NCBI GenBank assembly: GCA_013399015.1
Contig: VWZX01001688.1
Location: 1,736,001 to 1,800,000 of the forward strand
Origin: Galbula dea
Taxonomy: Eukaryota > Chordata > Aves > Piciformes > Galbulidae
Direction of reading: 5' to 3'
DNA length: 64,000 nt
The notes below the pieces were generated by a model. It was not told where the DNA came from. It did not search any database and worked only from the letters and a program-made list of their open reading frames with translations. Made by a program: the position numbers and the translations under genes. Positions 49,701-62,218 of this stretch are shown here, piece after piece. Position 1 is the stretch's first letter; each line of letters opens with the position of its first letter.

Positions 49701-51224
49701 ACCTGTCACATCCAGGCTAAGCAGCAGAATCACAAAAATGGGGGGAAAAGCAAGCAAGAGACATGTTTTCATGTCAGATTACCTGTCCTCATTATCAGTG
49801 GACACAGCCCCATCTGGTCCATCAGGACACCAGCATGAAGAAGGAGGTGATGTGAAGAGCTACCACCAGATAAGAAAATGGAGCAGTGCTGGTCCTTGCT
49901 CAGTTAAGGACCATGCTTAAATTTGGTCAGATGCTTTTTCTCTGCTCACTCACTTCTCTAGACTCTTGCAGAGAGAGTCATTTCACCATGTCTGACAGCA
50001 CTGTTCTCTTTCTCCCTATCCCATCTCAAATCCACTGACAACTGCTCCACATCCAGACTGTGACCAGCCATCCATGCCAAACAAGCACCTCCTATGGTAG
50101 AGAAAAAGGACAGAATTCAAAGCCCATTGCAATTTCTTTCCCAAATGAACAGATCCCTCTGGCAATTCCAGGTAGCTTTTTTCCCCATATCTACTCCATG
50201 TCTGCAAAGCAAAATCACCACAGGGCAATCTATTAAAGGTGAGGAAAACTGCAGGCTGGGCAAAACTGCTGATGTATGAACAGGGTTCAGGAAAGTGCTT
50301 GTGACATGCAAGGCAGTCTGCCTCACCAACCAGGAGAACAGGGGGACCTGGCAACCTTGGAAGACGGCAGCTTTGACAGGAGGTCCTTCCCCACTGCCAC
50401 GATTCCTCAGCCCAACAGGACTGCACCCACCAGTAGAGAGGCTACAGGAATCTGCAGTGGCATTAGACTTGGTCTTGCATTAGAAAGGTCTCAACATGAA
50501 TATTTGAAAAGGGTCTTTAAAACTGGCTCGTGACTATGTTTTCTACTCGGGAATAATCTGCCCCCTTGAAGCACCCCAGGATTTTATTAGCTGGCAAAAA
50601 CCCTGTCACCTGAGTCCTTAGCAATGAGACAGCTGATTCATGCCAGTATTTAATGCAACTCTCCAAGTGCAAGAAAAAAAAGGAAAAACAAAACAAACCC
50701 TGAAATATTCTCCCGGTGCCCCAAAACCAAAACACTCCAGAGTTTTGGCACCACAGGCTGATCCTTAGTAGGTGGAGATTTGCACTGACTCCAGCTGAGC
50801 TTTTCTCTTTGACATCAGCACAAGAACTCGCCTGCGTCTGCAAATACCATGCTTATGCAATGCTACTAAAAACATTCCCTTGCTGCTACTCACACCAGCT
50901 TGTAAATACAACCCACTCCAGACACTGGCCCTGCACACCGCAGGGCTTGCACAAGTGTTCAGTGCTGCAGCTCTCTGCGAGGGAACAGGGATGTGCTGGA
51001 AATGCAGGATTTGTTTGCTCCAACAGCACCATGAGTATTGACAGGTGGGAGCTCCTGAAATTGCTCCAGTAATAAGAAATGTGGCCCATTCTCTGCTAAA
51101 ACTCAAGGTTTTTTTTCTACCTCCCACCCAGCAACACGTAGGGAGCTGCAGGTCTCCTCTGCCTGCCGAGGCACTGAGCTTCCCCTGGACCACCCATCAG
51201 GGGTCCATTGAGCTGCAAAGAGGG
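46761..51224. other. Unique sequence, nothing recognised
   Basis: GC-richer stretches (47000-47260, 48170-48480) keep frames open on both strands, and the AT-rich stretch 47290-47520 has none. The 136- and 142-codon minus-strand frames at 50016-50426 and 50765-51193 have no domains and are overlapped by plus-strand frames. No interspersed repeat was recognised. Confidence 0.45.
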
Positions 51225-51460
51225 AAAAATCTCAAGTTCACTCACTGTGGGTGGAAAAATATTTGCTGGAGGGCTCAGTTTAATGAATAATGAGAGGATA
51301 AAAGCTGCAGGAACCCCAGTAAATCTGTTTCATGCTCGGCACTTCCTTTTTTCACCACAGTCACCCCTCACACTGGATGCCAGCGACACTAACAAACTGC
51401 TTTGCCTTCCATGCAAAATATATGTGACGTGTGCTGCCTGTGCAACAAATAATGGAAGCT
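51225..51460. promoter_or_regulatory. Candidate conserved non-coding element
   Basis: The block reads as non-repetitive sequence with TTTAATGAATAATGAGAGG, ATGCAAAATATATGTGACGTG (octamer-like and cAMP-response-like words) and retained CpGs (GCTCGGC, CAGCGACA, TGACGTG). A 126-codon frame overlaps it without a family match. An enhancer is the inferred role. Confidence 0.25.
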
Positions 51461-53019
51461 GGAGGGTTGTTCACAGCCCCCTTGCATCTCCACACAGAAT
51501 GGGGTTCCCCGGGATGTGTAGTCCAGCCCAGCCTCTCTCCAAAGGGAGTTACAGCCTCACATTGCCCGGTTTGATGCCTGCATCCTAGACCTTCCCAGCC
51601 CCTGTCTGCTCCAAAAGCTGAAGCTGGCATATAGCCATGAACAAAAGCAGGTCCACCAACTGCCCTGCAGGCTTTGTAGGCTCCAAATGAGCCAGGTGTC
51701 TGGATTTTCCTTCTTCTGTTTTTAAAGTGTCCCCAGTCGCAGCTTGCAGCTCCAGCAAGGGGAATCAGCTGCCATGGAAACCTTGCAAATGCCCTTTTCT
51801 ACCAGCACTGCCTGACACACAGCTGAAGAGCATTCCCTCCCCAAGACACATAACTCTGAAATTACCCCTGCTTTCCCTTGTGGGATCCTCTGTGAACCTG
51901 CAATGTTAAGATAAACGGTTTAGAAACCTGTTGTGGAGCAAGTTCACTGCAAATGAGGCTGGGCACAAAGTGATCATAAGCCAGAAATTCAAAGAAACCC
52001 AGATATACACCACTATATTTCAGTCTTTTCCTGGGATAATGAGTTTCCTTCAATGGCATTTGCTGCTACAAAGGTATTTCCTGGTGCTTTGAGGCTTGCA
52101 AGGAAAGAAAAAATATTTCTATCCCTGCGGGTAGACCACAATTCAAACCATCTCTCACTCATGTCTCTCTCTCATTAGGGCATCACAAAGCACTATCAAT
52201 AAGTCACAAGGGCTCAGCTGAACAAGGCCAATGGGCACACAGAGGCAGGAGATTGCCCTCAAAGTGCAGACGAAGGCAGTGGGAGACAGGCGCCCTCAAA
52301 GCCTACAGCTTCTTTGGTACTTGTGACAGCATGGGCTTAAAAGATCTTGGTGAACATCCTGAAACACGAGTGCAGCAGAAACCCAACATGTTACTCAGAC
52401 TATCTGAAAATTTAGGTGTTAATGACAGAGCTTAAAATCTACTGGCCCATAAATGTTATTCAAGAGAAACTAACAGATGTTTAGCCTATCCAAGGTCCTA
52501 AGTAAAGCCACCATCAAGTGCACATCTTTTGGCACCCAGAAGCCTTTCAGAATCTGTCTCAGGGTCAGGGACTCAGGTTGACAGGAGGCTGCCAACAGGA
52601 GAGGTCCCACTCCTGCTCCCCATCTCCTACTCTAGGCACACAGAAAGCTCCCTCAAGGTGTGGAAAAAGGAACCAGAAGTGCAAACACCCGAAGTTTTGC
52701 TTGAGTTTTGGAAGAACTTCCTAATAGAGTCCCTGCTGTCAGAGCCATGCTCTCACACCAGGCACTCTAACATGTACACTCCATGTCCCAGCTTATTTGT
52801 TGTTTTAATAAGTTTCACACGGGTATGAAGAAAGAAGAACAGTTCATTTGTCTTTAATCACTTCAAACTATCTCACATTCAAGGCAGATGCCATTTATAG
52901 GCTTTAATTGCCAAGCCCTTACCAGTTGCTGTTGCTGCAAAGCTCTTGTGCTGTCAATCAGAGATGGTCCCTTGTTACAAGACAACACCATGAAACTTCA
53001 CTATACAGAAAGAAAAACC
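51461..53019. other. Unique sequence, nothing recognised
   Basis: Short frames at 51727-51909 and 52518-52828 lack motifs. No repeat or strong regulatory pattern is visible. Confidence 0.45.
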
Positions 53020-53200
53020 TGGTAATAAGATTAGCATCTAATTAGCAGTGAAAATCAGAAAGTTGCTAATATCTTTATCAAAACACAGTATGATATATTT
53101 GATATACAGAATAACCAAGACTTAGTGCTCAGGTTTGCCCTAGAGTTGTCTGGTATTTCATGTAATTATCATGGCAAGGCCCAAGTTTGCATGTCCTGGA
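53020..53200. promoter_or_regulatory. Candidate conserved non-coding element (short)
   Basis: A run of homeodomain words (ATTAGCATCTAATTAGCAG) is followed by GTTGCTAATATCTTTATCAA with GATA-type motifs and by CATGTAATTATCATGG. The block is AT-rich and non-repetitive. Regulatory function is inferred from motif density. Confidence 0.25.
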
Positions 53201-53964
53201 AACCAGCTCAGCTACAGGGAAATGTTTCCCATTCTGTACCTGAGAAAAGCAATTAGCACCATCTTCCCTCCCACCTCCTGCGGCAGGCACTCAATCCAAA
53301 AGCTCTCTACAGTCTTTCACAGCAGAGCCTGTTCATGCATTTCCTTAGCTTTCTATCCCTTCCGAGGAAGGTTTTTCCATTCAGGACTAAAGCAAAGCAG
53401 GAAGCAGTACCCTCGCTTCCCGTCTCCACAATAGCTGAAGCACTGAAGGGTGGTTCAGGGCTCAGCTTCTCCAGCTGTCAGAAGAGGCATGTCCCTGCCC
53501 TGCTCAGATCCCACGTGCTCCTAGGTCCCTTTGAACTCACGACTTGCAGCCCAAAGCCAGCAGACACCCTCCAGGATGATCAAGTTTTACTTATGCACCT
53601 GGAAATATAAGGAGTTCAGGCAGTCATGCTTTTCTCCCTCTTTCTAGCCTTCAAGCCTTTGTGTTAAGTTGGGTGCCACCACAGCTCTGCAGCAACAGCA
53701 GAGCCAGGTCACCATCACTTGTGGCTGGAAGTGGCCTTGATATTCACCTTCCAGCCAGCTCAGTGATCTTAAACTGAGCAATAAGTCCCATAAGAAATTT
53801 TTTTCCCCTCAAGGACTGCTAGAATACAGACAGCTTGACCTCTCCTCAAGGGCTCTGTGAGTTGGTAGTAAAGAAAATTGCAACAAATTCCTGGCCTGGA
53901 GTTAGCTCTCGTCTGGGCTCAGTTTCAGGTAGGGTCTGATTTCTGTCTGCCTGTTTCCTTTCTG
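53201..53964. other. Unique sequence, nothing recognised
   Basis: Two short plus-strand frames at 53171-53610 overlap in different phases and carry no recognisable domain. Confidence 0.45.
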
Positions 53965-54300
53965 TTTTGTAGGTGTTTTTTCAGCTCCTTCACTTCACGC
54001 TGCAGCTCCTCTTGGATAGCAAACAATGATGGCCAAAGGTCTCTTGACTCTCCAGTCCAGGGGAGGGCTGGCACAACTGCCTTTATGTTCAGCCACTTCT
54101 AGGATGCTTTGTACTCCCTTCCCCAGCACAAACTTCATCTCTGCCTGCAAGACATCTTTCAGACTCTCCGGGAATCTTCCAGAAGCTCCTTTAACTCCTT
54201 TATTTGAAGCTTACAACCCTTTATTAGAATTTGCTCTAATCTTATTTTAATTCCTTTTACAAAGTCTCTAGCTGCCTTAGATTGACTTTAATTCCTTTTG
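53965..54300 (-). pseudogene. Possible decayed coiled-coil reading frame
   Basis: On the minus strand, Lys-Glu-Leu-Lys codons recur at 54286-54297, 54245-54256, 54177-54200 (KELKELLE) and 53978-54014 (QEELQREVKELK). This is the charged heptad texture of a coiled coil. Stops and phase changes separate the pieces, so no continuous frame survives. It could be a remnant of a retroelement ORF1/gag-like protein or of a host coiled-coil gene. The plus strand is correspondingly rich in CTCCTTT words, so a degenerate pyrimidine-rich repeat that mimics such codons is the main alternative. No family was identified. Confidence 0.2.
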
Positions 54301-56731
54301 CAAGATCTCCACCTCTTATTTTAAGCCTTCATTTAAAGTCTTTTGGCCTACAGTCCTGGGCTCTGTACATGGCTTGGTTAGTTACTCCATTAGATTCAGC
54401 AGTCATACCAGCTCACAGCTTGTTCCTTCGAAACTGTCTCCTGCATCCAATAGCCAGACTTATCCCTGTTTGATCTGGATCAAAGGTTGGGGCCTCACTA
54501 GATAACCAAATTAATAGGAAAAAATGACAAAGAACTTAAGCATTTCTCTGATGAAATCCTACTTATTTATGCAGAAAGAACAGAACTGTCTCCCTGAAAA
54601 GAAACAGGAATGAAGTGTCATTTCTTATAGCTCCAGGCAGTTATCAGCCAAGATTTAATTCCTCTATCAGCTCCTTTGAAACTTTTCTGGGATAACCTCC
54701 CCCAACAATGCCCCTCTTGATTTCTTCCCCTCCCTGACTCTGTTTCTCCAGCCTTTATTCTCCTCTTACTCAGATTAATGGAAATTCATCCAGCAGCAGC
54801 ATGGAGGTCCTTTCATCAAGCCATACCAGATACAGCGAGCAGATGTATATGGGAGGAAAGGAGGATATTTTAGAGGCAGAAAACCAAGGGGTCAGCTCCT
54901 CCTGAACCCTGCAGCTCCCACAAGTGCAGTCTGGCACGAATCACTTTTTCCCTCGAAATTACATTCCCTCATTTCATAAATGAGGGCATGACAAAGCCTT
55001 CAAGAAAATTTTGCTCCTATTTGGATGGAAATCAGAGACTGTAAAGGACAGACCTGCTTAGCATGTGCAGCCACCTGTGCAAGAGCAGGTACTGTCCAGG
55101 TGTGCAGCATGTGCTGCCTTGTACACACACAGACCATCCCCAGCTCTTCACAGGATTTGAGGTCTCTCTCTAAAAGTAGGGTCTCCAAGTAACATCTCAG
55201 GTTGCCTCTGCCCCTCTCACCTTAAAAGTGGCTGTGGGGGGGGAATTCAGTCATCCTGCAACTGCCTGAGCTTCGTGAGGGGAAACAGGAAGGGGAGGAG
55301 GGAGCTTGTTTTTCTGCTCGTCAAGTTTTGGAAGTGAAACCAGCAGGAATAAGAATTGCATTGGCTGACAGAAAAACAAGTTTTCCTTGTTGGTAAGACC
55401 TTAAAAAAAATTGTTTTTTTAAACTAACTCAAGGTCACAGGCATGTCCAGCTTGAGAGGACTATATTTATTTTCCCCTCAAAATTCTACATCTGAAGTTG
55501 CTCAAAAGATGAAGCAGGACAGTATGTGCATGTGATTCCTGCTGATAGTGGGAGGGCAAAGAAGAGCTGGGGAAGATGCTGGAGTCTGAAGAAAAGCAGA
55601 AGCTTTCTGTGAAAGAGTACAGATTTGAGCAGTGCGGAAAGGTCAGCCCTCCCTCCCAGCAAGAGCAAACCTTGGAGGCAGCCAGAGGATTTCACACTCT
55701 CTTCTTCTAGTTTTGGAAAAAAAATTCAATCTTTACCTTTTGAGTAAGGAGGATTTAAATGCTGAGTTTTCCTAAACATCACAGCATGTGTCCCAAGATC
55801 CTTCCAGTGTCAGGGCACTGACATAGCTGTCAGGGCTCTGGCTTGGCCAGGATGAGCCAGGAATGCAGTACAATCCTTGGAAGAATTTCTAGGCAGCCTG
55901 GGATGTCTTTCTTGTGAGGCCACTTTTTGCCCAAACCTGGAGAAGGCCAACAAGTGCCTGTGTAGTGCATTCTTCTGCCCCTGCACTTGAACATAAGGTC
56001 TCTGAGGAGTCAAGCTCCCAGTAGACGAGGCTAGTTGAGTCATGGATGTGTTACTAGCATCTGAATGCTGCATAAAAGTAAAAACATGACTACCCTAACC
56101 ATATCCAGTTTCAATAAGACCAGGACCAATACAAAAATGTGGTGCCTATTTGCATTTGGGACATGACTACCCAGTTGGATTCCTTGTGCAAGCTTCCACT
56201 AATCTTTCACCATTTGATGCTCTTTTGGAAGATGCAGACTGTTTCTCCCACCCCTGTCTGCTCTGGCACCAAACACTGCTCTGCCAGGTCATTTATGCTG
56301 ACAGCTCCTAACCAGGAGAGGCTTTTGATGCAAGAGGCCTTTGAAGGTCTGTAGAAGTACCACACCTGCAAAGCTGGCATCTCCACAGCAAGGAGGGAGA
56401 AACAGTGGAGAATTCATGTGGCAGAAAGAAGGTCTGAGCCTCTTTGTTGGAAGAGACTCTGCCTGAGAAAATGCCTGGTGAGAGCTTTGAAATTCAGACC
56501 TTGATTGTAAGCACAACCAAAGTGAAGTCTCATGTTGTAATTGAAAAGGCAAAACTGTCAAAATCCTTTGGATTTATGGATACTAGAAACCATCTCCCAA
56601 CTATTTTCTAAATTAGTTTTCTTCAAAGTCAAAAGAAAGCTCTCTCTGCAGAGATTTTGCTGAAGAAGAAAAGCATGGTACTTAGAATTTAATTCTGCTT
56701 TTTTTTTTCCTCATGGATTGTGTAATCTGTC
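54301..56731. other. Unique sequence, nothing recognised
   Basis: A pyrimidine-rich stretch lies at 54690-54780 and a run of eight G at 55236-55243. A T10 run occurs at 56699-56708. No gene or mobile element was recognised. Confidence 0.45.
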
Positions 56732-56762
56732 TTTTGTTTGGTTGTTTGTTTGTTTGTTTTTT
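56732..56762. repeat. (TTTG)n microsatellite
   Basis: The stretch reads TTTTGTTTGGTTGTTTGTTT and onward, about six or seven four-base units with one interruption, ending in a T run. Confidence 0.85.
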
Positions 56763-59219
56763 AAAGTGGTCCAGTGCAACAGAAATTGACTTAAATCAAT
56801 ACCATGGAAAATGGAAAAGTCAAGTTTGTAAGAGGTAAATTAAGGTTTTTTTAAGCTCTTTCCTTTGTGGATTTATATGCTTGTGGTAGCATGTGCAACA
56901 GACCCATGAATTAGCCACTTCTTAGAGTCCTCTTCTCAGGTAAAACATTATTTCAATCCAGCCTCTCTGTGCTGCAGAAAGAAAGTCTTGAAAACTGGCA
57001 TGAACCAATCAGCCTGACGCAGTGAACAGATGGAATTCCCACCTGCCCTCGGACACCTCCATGCACAGCCCGCCTGCAGTGTCTCCTGGTCCCATGTCAG
57101 CCTGCTGAGCTGAGGATATGCCTCTGGGAATACGCCTTGGCTTTGGGGCTTTTGGCTCTGTTTTTTCAAGTGTGTAGTTCCCATCTCACAACCTGTGTGG
57201 ATTTTCATTGGGAAGAACGTGATTAGTCTTCCCAGCAGAGAGCTGTTACTCCAGTCATGCCAGTCAAAGGCAGAAAAGAACCATCCCATGACATGTTCCC
57301 AGCCACTGGACAATAATTGGGAGTGATAATTAAAACTTATGAAGGAAGGCAGTCTCTCAGAGATACTGCATATGCTTGTCAAATGACTCCAAACTGGAAA
57401 TAGTGCTGTATTTCTCTTGCCAAAAAGTGTTTGCAGTTTTGGAACCAGCTTTTATCTACGACTGGTCAAATATTCATATCCATACAAATCTGCACTTGCA
57501 GCTTGAGACAGCTCTATGCATGCACTGTAGGAACAGTCCAGAATCTACCAGGTAGACCTACTGGATGATGAGAGCCCATATGCTAGGAGTTGGTCAGCAG
57601 GTATTTGATGCCTATAATTACAGATATCAGTAAATATATATATACATGCACTATGTTGTTTCTATACTAAGAACTGCCTTAAACTAATGTCCTTTTTACA
57701 ATGCCTAGAAGATGACCAAGACAACCCAAATTCAAATGAATTGAAGCTTAAGGATGGTAGAAAAGCACAAAAGGGAATACACAACCTTTTTCTTCTGAAT
57801 TCTTGTCATATTGTAGCCTGGACCCCCAGGGTTGCAGAGTCTAGTGGAGAACAACCTTTGTTGTTGCCCAAGAGGTGCTATATCATAAGGGCATTAGAAA
57901 GCTTGCCCTTAGCCAAAGCATCTTACTCATCCTAACACATGCTTGGTGCACACTGCTTGCTACCCATGGCCCCAGGAGCCCAGCTCATCCCTGTGTAAAC
58001 TCTTCTGGAGGAAGCTAGGGAGTAGGGTCAATGGCTGATGCCAGTCATACAGTGCATGCCTGTGCCAGGATCCTGTCCTGTCACTTCCAGGCAGCTTCAG
58101 ACCAGGACTGCCTCTGTGGCTGCCAACACAGCTCAATGGTAAGAAAAATCAGCCTCAGCTACAACCATCCATTTTGGTGTATGAATAGGAATTCAGAAAT
58201 CTTGCAGAGGACATGGGTGTGGTTTGCATCCCTGCTCTATCCTATCTAGTGCTATCTAAAGACCTTAAAAACTTGTCCATGCCACATCCGAGCCTAGAAA
58301 CCACAACAGCTTCATTTTCCAACTCTAACAACATTGACCTCTCCCAGCCTTTTGTGCACTCTGGAGACTCATACTTTTCTCGAGATCACAGCAGATTTGT
58401 GTTTTTCATCCTCATGTGATTAATAAATTATGCTCTACAGATACTTAAGCAGCTTGTGTTTATTTTTCCATCAATAGAAAGAGACTGTTTATTTGATCTG
58501 GGAGTCCTATTTTTCATTGTCTGAATCTAAAGTTCAAAACAAAAACTTCAGATATTAGGTGATTTATGAACCTCTGTTAAACAAGCTCAGCCCATTCTCA
58601 CCAGTGAGCCCCCCATTTTGCTCTCGGCAATATGCCAGCAAAACAATGAGTGAGAGGAATCGAAATCATGTCTACTGTTAAACACTTATACTTGTGAATA
58701 TTTAGGCACCTTGACATTACATCTGACTCTGCTCTAGCAAGGCACTGCAAATACTGTGGGACCTCCCATGCATCAAGCAAGGCTCTAGCATATGTTCCCT
58801 CAAGAAACAATTTTTTAGTCAATTTGTAATAACTTACAGCTTTAGCTCTTGAATTCTCATTCTCTCCATCTCTGGCATCTAATCCCAGCTACTGCTGATT
58901 TTGATGCCTTCACTTCTGGACCCTGCCTTCTGAACAAATTTTACTTACTATATAAGTTTCCTCCCCTCATAAATCTATGAAGTGCATCACAGAAAGTATA
59001 TCCTGGCCTGAGAACTTAGAGCAGAGGGAAGAACAGGGACATGGGGCACTGGACTGCAACTCCCATGAATTCCTACAAAAGCATTTCCAAATAATTCAAG
59101 CATTTAGGCAAAAAAAATTTCGAAATGTTCTATAGGGTAAAAAAACCCTTCAATTTGCTGAAATACAGTTTTCAGTTAGAAAATGGCTTTGCAGCTGTAG
59201 CTATAGCAGCAATGCTTCC
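56763..59219. other. Unique sequence, nothing recognised
   Basis: A short (TA)n run sits at 57634-57643. An AT-rich patch with GTGATTAATAAATTATGC near 58417-58435 may be part of a small regulatory element. A 144-codon minus-strand frame (56948-57382) shows no recognisable domain. No gene is called. Confidence 0.45.
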
Positions 59220-59526
59220 AGGGGCTCTGGGAAGGGACAGCACTGGAATAGCTGATGAGCTGGTCTGCTGCCAGTGGGAGGGAACCACAGGCAAAGGCCC
59301 CTTTGCCGTCCAGGGAAGCTCCCAGGCGTGGGCCCTGCTTTCCTTTAGGCTCAGGGAAGCAGCCCTGCAAAGGGGCCATCTCCATGAGCCGGAGCTCGGC
59401 ACTGTTCCTCCTCCTCCTGCCTCAGAAGGTGCTGTGAGCCCATGTGCGAGGCAACCCCTCTGCGACAGGGCGGCTGGGGAGTGTGGTTCCCACCTCTATA
59501 TAAAGCCTTCAATTTTCTGTGATGCT
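59220..59526 (+). promoter_or_regulatory. Candidate core promoter: GC box plus TATATAAA
   Basis: The segment is GC-rich for this window and holds at least eight CpGs between about 59305 and 59530. A GGGCGG GC box lies at 59468-59473 and TATATAAA at 59497-59504, about 24 bases apart, which is a textbook Pol II arrangement. Transcription would be expected to start near 59527. A consensus donor (GTGAGT) follows at 59583. A frame of 140 codons crosses the region (59125-59547), but it runs through the TATA box and has no recognised domain. No transcript evidence is available here. Confidence 0.33.
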
Positions 59527-59582
59527 CGAGTGTGTGGGTGTCAGTGAAATGGATGTTTTCTGTCAGGGATGACAGTACTGGG
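59527..59582 (+). other. Candidate first exon of an undescribed transcript
   Basis: The interval runs from the position expected about 30 bases after TATATAAA to the donor GGG|GTGAGT. The first ATG (59549) has a good context (GAAATGG) but ends after seven codons. The next ATG (59553) has a weak context but stays open to the donor in phase 0. That frame continues in the next exon-like interval at 62219. The start site is an estimate from TATA spacing; no clear initiator motif is present. Confidence 0.25.
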
Positions 59583-62218
59583 GTGAGTGCCTGCTTCTCG
59601 CAGCGTGGCTAGGCTGGGAAGACAGGCACAAGCCACCAGTGATGAAGTTGCCCATGCTGCTGTGCCCACAGGAGCATCCCTTGGGAGAAGATTTGCTTTC
59701 TACTGGCCTTTAGCTGCTCTAACCTCCCCCTTCCCCTCGAGATGTTGAAGATGAGTTTGCAGCTCAATGGAATGACTGAATTCACACCATGCCCTGCTAA
59801 ACACTTTGGCAGGGACAGAGGAGAAGCTGTGTAGGCAGCCCACAGCTTCTCTGCCCAGAGCAGCACAGTGTAAATAGCAACATCTCCCCAGAACCCACCT
59901 GGGCTCACCCTGCATCCCTGTACCGTTTTCCTGGGCATACAGCAAAGGACAACTAGCATTTCCAGGGCAAGGAAAGTCTCTAAGGTTATGGCTTAGGGAA
60001 TAAACCATGAAAAGCAAATAAGCCAGTGTGTTAGCAGAGCCAAAAACAGGGAGAATGAACCTCAGCTGTACTACCCAACAGGCTCAAATTCAACAAGAGG
60101 GTCCTAAAAAATAAAACAAAACCCAAAAGTTTGCTTGGGTGCCTAGGTGGAGGAAATGTGCTTTTGCTTCCTCTCACAGGGATGCTCACCCACGATTAAC
60201 CTGCCTGGGAGGAGCTTTTAATGGCTTCCACCCTGCTACTTCCACAAGTCCACCTTCACCAGCACCTGCTCCATTTGTCTGCCTGGTGCTGACTGTGCTG
60301 GTAGCAGAGTTTCCTTCCAACAGAGAATGGGGCAGGGTCTGTTCTTGTCCCATCACACTGTGACATGGCAAGTCAGACCCTACATGGGGAGGGGGACGTG
60401 GACCAGGGCTGCCCCGATAATTGCCCATGAGCAACCTACCGGGGTGGGCAACCTGAGCACAGGGACTCTCTCAATCTCTGATTTCCGGAATATGTCAGAA
60501 AAGTATAATTAAGGAGCCCTCCCCTTCTGGTGGAAGTCTGCTTGTGTCAACAGAGAGATGGGAGTATTTAGCAGACTTCTTTTTCCACCCTGCTAATTTT
60601 AGCCCCTTATATAACATTTCTTTTCAATACAACCCAGTTTCTGTAGCCCACTGAAGGAATGGCATTTCTCATTTGTCTTACACCAGTGCCTAAAATACTC
60701 CCTGGAGCTCCAGAGCTGACTCTGTGCTCCCCACAGCACACTGGGCCAGATCTGCCCACAGCAGCCTGAGGTTTAAATAGACCCGAATGCAGGGGGACAC
60801 ATGGGCAAAAGAGCCACTGACGCCCTAATAGAGCACCAGAGGGAGAAGGAGTAAAAGTCAATTCTCTGCTGCACTACCACAGGACCCCACCTCCAGGTAC
60901 CCCATAAAAATACCAGAAGAGCAGGGGGTTGCTAGTATGACACCTCCCCAGCCTCCACAAGCTAATGCCTGAACCTCCGGGTGAGCCCTGAAGATCTGTA
61001 TGCAGACAATTCAGCTTCCAGCCGTTACTGCAAATTCCCTCAGCCCCTTTCATGCTCTGCTTCCGGCTGTCATTTTTGACAGGTAATGGTCCTTACCTTA
61101 GTAAGTAAACCTCTAAGTTTCATTATGAAGCTCCAGAACATATCAAAAATACATCAAAATAACTCAAATGCCCTTTGACAGACCACATAAAGTTTGCAAT
61201 TAACATTTCAAAGCAACAATCAGGCATGGAAGGCAAAAGTAAAACAGGCAGCAGCAGACACCCAAACCTGTCAATTATCCAGCTGATTTTTTTACATGGG
61301 GCTGGGAGAGGTGTCTGAAGCCAAGCTCATCACTTCTGTGATGCTGCCGAAGCCAGTGGCTTTACACGTGCAATGAGTTTTGACTTTTCCACCAGCTATC
61401 TCATGTGAAAATGTTGGTTGTCCAGCACCAACTGCTGGGCAGCCTCAAAGCATGTTGGTGTAACACAGCTGCCAGGTCTGTGGTGATTGCACCAGTCAGC
61501 TGGTTAAAACGGATGGAGCTTTCACTACTACTAAGGGGGGAAAAAAAAGCATTTGCCTACAAGCACAGAGAACTCTGGAGATGCCACTGAAATGACACGT
61601 GTGAAAAACAGTGTCAGCAGTGGGAGCAAAGCGCGGTGATTCCCTGCGAGAATGGGCTCTTCCCACGCTGCGGGTGTGGATCTGTCCCGCAGCAAAGCTG
61701 CTCTCCTGCAGGGAAGCCACTCAGTTCCCTTTCCCTTCAGCTCCTCATTAATACTGAGAGACAAACATGGTTATTTACACACCACCTTGATGGCTTTGTC
61801 CTACCCTCTGTATCCAGTCAGGCCTCTCTGCTCTGTATCCACCAAGGATTTTTAGTGAAGCTTTGAACAAATAACAAGCACCTTATTTCACTTCACAGTA
61901 ATTAATCTAGGGAATAATGGACTAATTTGCCAATGCTGGGAGCATTTATTCCTCAAAAAGAAGTTTTGCTTCAAAAGTTTCACTCTAAGCCAAAAAACGT
62001 CAATCCCCTATGCCCATCTTACACTAATAGCTGGTTTTAACACTAGTCAAGAGAGGATATACTCTCTGTGCAGCACAGTAGTGCACTCCTTTCTCCTAGG
62101 TAGGAAAATAAAATCCTTCTCTCATTCCCAGCACCTCCTACAAAGACTTGGCAAGAAGACAGCATTCCCCAGTCTTCATGAGGTGACCCCTGTCTTCCCT
62201 TCTCTTTTCTCCTAAAAG
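59583..62218. other. Candidate first intron / unique sequence
   Basis: No gene is recognised inside. CTGTCATTTTTGACAG at 61067-61082 is a perfect inverted TGACAG pair of the kind bound by MEIS/TGIF factors. It sits in an AT-rich patch (61060-61260) that could be an intronic enhancer. The sequence GCACCAGAGGGAG near 60834-60846 resembles a CTCF core with one key mismatch. A CpG cluster lies at 61500-61690. Frames on both strands at 59609-60017 and 61496-61866 have no motifs. Confidence 0.35.

Noticed and set aside
50765..51193. 142-codon minus-strand frame as a gene
   Set aside because: No recognisable motif and it is overlapped by a 118-codon plus-strand frame.
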